A DNA stretch of 18,297 bases from Planctomycetota bacterium (GTDB lineage: Bacteria; Planctomycetota; Phycisphaerae; UBA1845; CAIVHJ01). The notes under the pieces were generated by a model. That model had not been told where the DNA came from and ran no database searches. It saw only the letters and a program-made list of their open reading frames with translations. The position numbers were made by a program, and so were the translations under genes. Where the stretch lies: assembly GCA_022573485.1 (NCBI GenBank), contig JACZTW010000030.1:1-18297 (forward strand), given 5' to 3'. Below, one piece after another: positions 14,939 through 18,297 of this stretch (positions within the stretch are counted from its first letter, which is position 1; every line of letters begins with the position of its first letter).

Positions 14939-16051
14939 ATGGCCCGCAAGAAAGCACTGCTCTCCGGCATTACTGGGCAGGACGGCTCGTACCTGGCGGA
15001 GCTTTTGCTGGACAAAGACTACGACGTCTACGGCATCGTCCGCCGGGCCAGCACGTTCAACACCAAGCGCATCGACCACCTCTTCCAGGATCCGCACGAA
15101 GAGGGCCGCCTGCGCCTCATCTACGGCGACTTGACCGACAGCAGCAACATCGCCCGCATCGTCGCCGAGGTCCAGCCGGACGAAGTCTACAACCTCGCCG
15201 CCCAGAGCCACGTCCGTGTCAGCTTCGACATTCCCGAATACACCGCCAACGTCGGCGGGCTGGGCGCGCTGCGCTTCCTCGAAGCCATCAAGTCCGAAGG
15301 AATCAACTGCCGCTACTACCAAGCCTCGAGCAGCGAGCTGTTCGGCGGCGTGCAAGAGACGGCCCAGAACGAGGACACGCCGTTTTATCCGCGCAGCCCC
15401 TACGCCGCCGCCAAGCTCTATGCCTATTGGACGACCGTCAACTACCGCGAGGCCTACGGCATCTTCGCCACCAACGGCATCTTGTTCAATCACGAGTCGC
15501 CGCGGCGCGGCGAGACCTTCGTCACGCGCAAGATCAGCCGCAGCGTGGCCCGCATCAAGCTCGGCTTGGAAGACAAGCTGTACCTCGGCAACCTCGACGC
15601 CCGGCGCGACTGGGGCTTCGCAGGCGATTACGTCGAAGCCATGTGGATGATGCTCCAGCACCACGAGCCGCGCGACTACGTCATCGCCACCGGCGAGACT
15701 CATAGCGTGCGCGAGTTCTGCGAGCAGGCTTTCGGGCTGCTGGACCTCGATTACCGCGATCACGTGGAAATCGACCCGCGCTACTACCGCCCCACCGAGG
15801 TGGACAGGCTCCAGGGCGACGCCACCCGCGCCCGCGAGGAACTCGGTTGGCAGCCGAAGGTCAGCTTCGACGAATTGGTCCGCATGATGGTCGAGCACGA
15901 CTACGAACGCGAGCGCCGCAAGATGATCCAGGTCGAGGAATCCAAACTCTTCAACAAAACCTGGCACCACATCGCCGACGGCCACGCCGACACTCAGACC
16001 AGCCCCCAAACCACTCCCGACACGCACCACTCGACACACCCTCCAACCTGA
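14939..16051 (+). CDS. gmd: GDP-mannose 4,6-dehydratase
   Basis: 370 residues from the ATG at 14939, which has AAAGGA in front; an in-frame upstream start would overlap the preceding gene. It has the nucleotide-binding GITGQDGSY (10-18), the RRASTFNTKRIDHL block (35-48) characteristic of GMD, LAAQSHVRVSF (86-96), the catalytic SSSELFG (130-136), SPYAAAK (Y155, K159), NGILFNHESPRRGETFVTRK (179-198) and RRDWGFAGDYVEAMW (222-236). It converts GDP-D-mannose to GDP-4-keto-6-deoxy-D-mannose in the cytoplasm, the common precursor of GDP-fucose, -rhamnose, -perosamine and -colitose. It is the last gene of the three-gene cassette, although its reaction comes first. The final ~25 residues (Thr/His/Pro/Gln-rich) go beyond the family and are probably disordered. 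Confidence 0.95.
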   Translation: MARKKALLSGITGQDGSYLAELLLDKDYDVYGIVRRASTFNTKRIDHLFQDPHEEGRLRLIYGDLTDSSNIARIVAEVQPDEVYNLAAQSHVRVSFDIPEYTANVGGLGALRFLEAIKSEGINCRYYQASSSELFGGVQETAQNEDTPFYPRSPYAAAKLYAYWTTVNYREAYGIFATNGILFNHESPRRGETFVTRKISRSVARIKLGLEDKLYLGNLDARRDWGFAGDYVEAMWMMLQHHEPRDYVIATGETHSVREFCEQAFGLLDLDYRDHVEIDPRYYRPTEVDRLQGDATRAREELGWQPKVSFDELVRMMVEHDYERERRKMIQVEESKLFNKTWHHIADGHADTQTSPQTTPDTHHSTHPPT

Positions 16052-16272
16052 AGTGCCGATCAGAGCCCAGTGTCGGCCGTGGCGAATTGCATCAAGCGGT
16101 AAGCAATGCCCAAGGAGCGCTGTGCGACATTGGTTTAGCGGCGACCCCAAGGGGAGCGCGCCAAGCTTGCAGACCTTGAAAATTGGAATCAGGAACAAGA
16201 AAAACGTCGAAACCTCAAGGCCACGACAGACAACGGTCGATCTGTCCCGCTCGCGGATCGCGCCGGCGTACG

Positions 16273-16293
16273 ACTGGCGGCTTTTCCGCCAGT
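16273..16293. repeat. Perfect 8-bp hairpin in the gap after gmd
   Basis: The arms actggcgg and ccgccagt flank ctttt. It lies 222 nt past the gmd stop. No T-tract follows on the plus strand, so it is only a weak terminator candidate; it could be an operator or a palindromic repeat. Confidence 0.4.
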
Positions 16294-16459
16294 GTTGTCG
16301 CTATCCGGATTAAGAACGAAAGCTCCCCGTGCATCGCAAGGTCAAGGCCGCAATCGGGAACGGACGACCTGTGCCGCTTGCGGCGTAGGGTTGATCGCGT
16401 TGTGCAGGCGTTGGGGCAGCGAGTCGCGCGGCGGCTTGCCACATCGACGCGAAAAGGGC

Positions 16460-16488
16460 TTGAATAAACAATTAGTTCGGATTATGTT
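16460..16488 (+). promoter_or_regulatory. Predicted promoter of the sigma factor gene
   Basis: TTGAAT (16460-16465) and TATGTT (16483-16488), each 4 of 6 to consensus, are separated by 17 bp in a locally AT-rich stretch. The predicted transcript starts near 16495, giving a ~20-nt leader that contains GGAGG before the ATG at 16515. Confidence 0.5.
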
Positions 16489-16514
16489 AGGGTATCGTTC
16501 ACGCGGAGGTGCTG

Positions 16515-17450
16515 ATGGGATCGGGATCGCTCAACCAGGAACAGGCCCAACTCGTGGAGGAGCATCTGCACTTGGTGCAGGGGCACCTGCGGCGGCATGT
16601 GTCGTGTCCGCGCCGGCCCACGCGCAGTCGCGAAAGGGACGACCTGTATCAGGCGGGATGCCTGGGCCTGATCGAGGCGGCCCGGCTGTACGACGGCGAC
16701 GGGGGCATACCGTTCTCTGCGTTCGCGCTGCGACGCATCCATCATGCCGTGAGCCGCACCGCCTACGAAGGCTTCTCCACCGTGAAGGTACCGATGCGCA
16801 AACAAATGGAGCAACACAAGCAGGAGGCGCCCGCGCCGGTGGTTCACTCCCTGGAGGAGGATCCGCCCACACGCGAGCCGGACGCCCGGTCGGATCCGTC
16901 CGGCGAGGGGACCATCGCCGCGCGCCTGCGGCAAAAATATGTCTCGGCCGTCGAACGGGCTCGGAAAGTCGCGCGAACCGGGCGAAGCCGTCGCGGCGAT
17001 CGAAGCCTGCTGGTCGATCGTGTGGTCGATGACCGCCTGCTCATCCCCGACGACGAACACAAGACGCCGTTGCGGCAGATCGCCCGCGAAACGGAATCGT
17101 CCTATGCGCGCGTGGCTGATTGCGAGAAGCGTTTGGTCGCAGAGATCGCCCGCTTGTTGGAACACGATCGCGAGTTCCGCCGACTCCGGGCCCGGGCGCG
17201 GGATTCGGATCACGGCATGGCCACGAGACTGGACGAGACCTCCAGCGATGAGCAGCTCACGCTCCGCTTGCAGGATGCGCTAAGCGCGCTGCCGGCGGCC
17301 GAGGCGGCTGGCGCGCTGTGGCGTGTGTTGAAACTGACTGGGGGCGATCCGGGTGTGCTGCTGGGGCGACTATTCGCGCGATTGAGCACTGAGCAAAAGG
17401 GAACTGTGTGCGATCAATTGGAAGACAGGGTGCCATCGAGTTGTGCATAG
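16515..17450 (+). CDS. Divergent sigma-70-family RNA polymerase sigma factor
   Basis: 311 residues. The ATG at 16515 is preceded by GCGGAGGT at good spacing; a GTG 6 nt earlier lies inside that ribosome site. Residues ~10-85 match sigma region 2: the core-binding and -10-recognition pattern DDLYQAGCLGLIEAARLYD (42-60) followed by GGIPFSAFALRRIHHAVSR (63-81). A long charged linker follows (about 95-180). Residues ~183-215 (TPLRQIARETESSYARVADCEKRL) resemble a region 4 helix-turn-helix, though weakly. The last ~95 residues match nothing I recognise. The layout is closer to group 3 or ECF-like factors than to housekeeping sigma, and no adjacent anti-sigma gene is evident. The linker and tail are unusual, so promoter recognition and regulation may be atypical. 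Confidence 0.75.
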   Translation: MGSGSLNQEQAQLVEEHLHLVQGHLRRHVSCPRRPTRSRERDDLYQAGCLGLIEAARLYDGDGGIPFSAFALRRIHHAVSRTAYEGFSTVKVPMRKQMEQHKQEAPAPVVHSLEEDPPTREPDARSDPSGEGTIAARLRQKYVSAVERARKVARTGRSRRGDRSLLVDRVVDDRLLIPDDEHKTPLRQIARETESSYARVADCEKRLVAEIARLLEHDREFRRLRARARDSDHGMATRLDETSSDEQLTLRLQDALSALPAAEAAGALWRVLKLTGGDPGVLLGRLFARLSTEQKGTVCDQLEDRVPSSCA

Positions 17451-17609
17451 ACGGGATCAACTTAGGCCTCTGCTAACCGACGAAGTCAATTCGCAAGACC
17501 CTGCCGTGGGCCTGTCGTTCGCAGTGGTTGGGGGGTGAACGCGATTCTGATCACGAGTTGCGTCAAAGACGGCGTACTCAATGGTGTTTCACGGTCCGGG
17601 GTCGTGCGG

Positions 17610-17615
17610 TATGAT
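17610..17615 (+). promoter_or_regulatory. Predicted -10 element (TATGAT) for the membrane protein gene, near-leaderless
   Basis: TATGAT (5 of 6), with TG three bases upstream, ends 8 nt before the ATG at 17624, placing the transcription start at or next to the start codon. No ribosome site or good -35 is visible. Confidence 0.35.
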
Positions 17616-17623
17616 GCCGCGAA

Positions 17624-18187
17624 ATGGTGGAAGCGAAACAAGAGTACGTCAACATCCACGGCCGTAAAGGCGGGCGCGGCGTTCGGCCTTGGCTGCTCAT
17701 CCCAAAGGTGTTGTGTCTGGCGATCTTCGTGGGTGCGTATGTCGCGGCGACCGTGCTGTGGTTCTACTACCGGCTGGGCTATTCCGACGGCGCGGTCTGG
17801 CCGGTGCGGGCGGTGTCCGTGGTGTTCCGGGGCGTGATCATACCCAGCCTGATCGCAACGCTGCTGTTCGGGCTGCTGCTGCTCGCCCAACATCCGAAGG
17901 TGTTCATCACACGGCGCTGGCTGCAAGCCAAGCTGGTGATTGCGGTCGCTTTGATCGGCACGCACACCATCGCGCGCGGCACGTTCAAGAGCATCAAGGC
18001 GGTAGTCCTCGACGACTCGTGGCAAGGCGGCACCGCCGAGATCGACGCGGAGTGCGCGCGTTTCAGCGTCTGCCTGATCCTGGGATTGAGCAGCGCTGTA
18101 CTGCTGGTGTTCCTCGGCCGACTCAAGCCGCGGCTGGGCCAGCAACCCAAACCGCTACCGCAAACAACTCATACGAATCTGGATTAG
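17624..18187 (+). CDS. Four-helix integral membrane protein, possibly CopD/DUF2269/HemJ-like
   Basis: 187 residues with four predicted membrane helices (about 23-47, 68-88, 101-118, 146-165). A basic N-terminus (KQEYVNIHGRKGGRGVR) suggests that the N-terminus stays in the cytoplasm. The pattern of RPWLLIPKVL in helix 1, RGVIIPSLIATLLFGLLLL in helix 2 and RRWLQAKLVIAVALIGTHTIARG in helix 3 recalls small haem- or copper-associated membrane proteins of the CopD/HemJ/DUF2269 type. H114 in helix 3 would be a candidate ligand. That resemblance is from memory of pattern only. A ~25-residue loop (DSWQGGTAEIDAEC) separates helices 3 and 4. Its stop overlaps the stop of a convergent transposase fragment, so its C-terminal tail (after ~166) may have been altered by an insertion. 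Confidence 0.7.
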   Translation: MVEAKQEYVNIHGRKGGRGVRPWLLIPKVLCLAIFVGAYVAATVLWFYYRLGYSDGAVWPVRAVSVVFRGVIIPSLIATLLFGLLLLAQHPKVFITRRWLQAKLVIAVALIGTHTIARGTFKSIKAVVLDDSWQGGTAEIDAECARFSVCLILGLSSAVLLVFLGRLKPRLGQQPKPLPQTTHTNLD

Positions 18188-18297
18188 TTCGTGCGTTTGA
18201 TCCATGCGGTTGCGCAGACGGTTTTGAGGCGTTCGGGTGTCAAGGTGTTCCATGCACGGCAGCCGCTTTCGAACAGGTCGTCGTAGTCGATGTAGAT
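18184..18297 (-). mobile_element. C-terminal end of an IS630-family-like transposase (5' part beyond window)
   Basis: Reading the minus strand from the right edge gives 37 codons and a TAA at 18184-18186. The peptide contains DYDDLFESGCRAWNTL, followed by TPERLKTVCATAW. This matches the conserved end of IS630/Tc1-mariner-type bacterial transposases (Y-D-x-L-x-x-x-C-x-A-W-N-x-L ... W). The catalytic DDE residues would lie outside the window. The terminal inverted repeat should lie just left of the stop, within or beyond the membrane protein's last codons, but I cannot identify it from one end. Confidence 0.65.

Larger units (their letters stand above)
16052..16514. other. Intergenic gap between gmd and the sigma factor gene
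   Basis: 463 bases without a supported gene; short frames here resemble nothing. It contains a perfect hairpin (16273-16293) and a promoter for the sigma factor (16460-16488). Otherwise I see nothing in it. Confidence 0.55.

Noticed and set aside
14840..16198. A 452-codon open frame on the minus strand
   Set aside because: It is antisense to gmd, an unmistakable GDP-mannose dehydratase.
16273..16293. Rho-independent terminator for gmd
   Set aside because: The stem is good, but no T-run follows and it lies over 200 nt past the stop codon.

Overview
The window is high-GC bacterial chromosomal DNA that is mostly protein-coding, with no RNA genes or CRISPR arrays seen. A PknB-type kinase fused to a beta-propeller, a GDP-sugar cassette, a methyltransferase/GT2 fusion and large plain intergenic gaps suggest a Gram-negative-type environmental lineage. 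Planctomycetota is my best guess and Acidobacteriota is an alternative; this rests on gene content only and is not proven.

Left part (1-2403, minus): a membrane-anchored Ser/Thr protein kinase with an extracytoplasmic propeller, cut by the window edge. A 387-base gap follows, holding a 125-bp segment bounded by a perfect 15-bp inverted repeat.

Sulfur module (2791-7247): a ferredoxin-type sulfite/nitrite reductase and a small conserved unknown protein are co-oriented on the minus strand. A cysteine synthase-rhodanese fusion diverges on the plus strand. Together they plausibly reduce sulfite to sulfide, fix it into cysteine and handle sulfane sulfur. The 155-base divergent gap carries a recognisable promoter for each side.

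Glycan region (7295-16051): on the minus strand, a class I methyltransferase and a GT39/GT-C-like membrane glycosyltransferase; on the plus strand, a methyltransferase-GT2 fusion. Next comes a compact three-gene cassette: a DegT-fold enzyme whose PLP lysine is replaced by histidine (ColD-like), a GDP-fucose-synthase-like epimerase/reductase, and GDP-mannose 4,6-dehydratase. The gaps are 36 and 29 nt. These are the three activities needed to make a GDP-3,6-dideoxyhexose such as GDP-L-colitose from GDP-mannose, and this is the most interesting prediction in the window.

Right part (16052-18297): a plain 463-base gap, a divergent sigma-70-like factor with its own promoter, a four-helix membrane protein, and the C-terminal end of an IS630-type transposase whose stop codon overlaps that of the membrane protein.

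Perfect palindromes sit in or beside the 3' coding ends of several genes (kinase, GT39, DegT-like), which suggests small palindromic repeats have shaped these C-termini.
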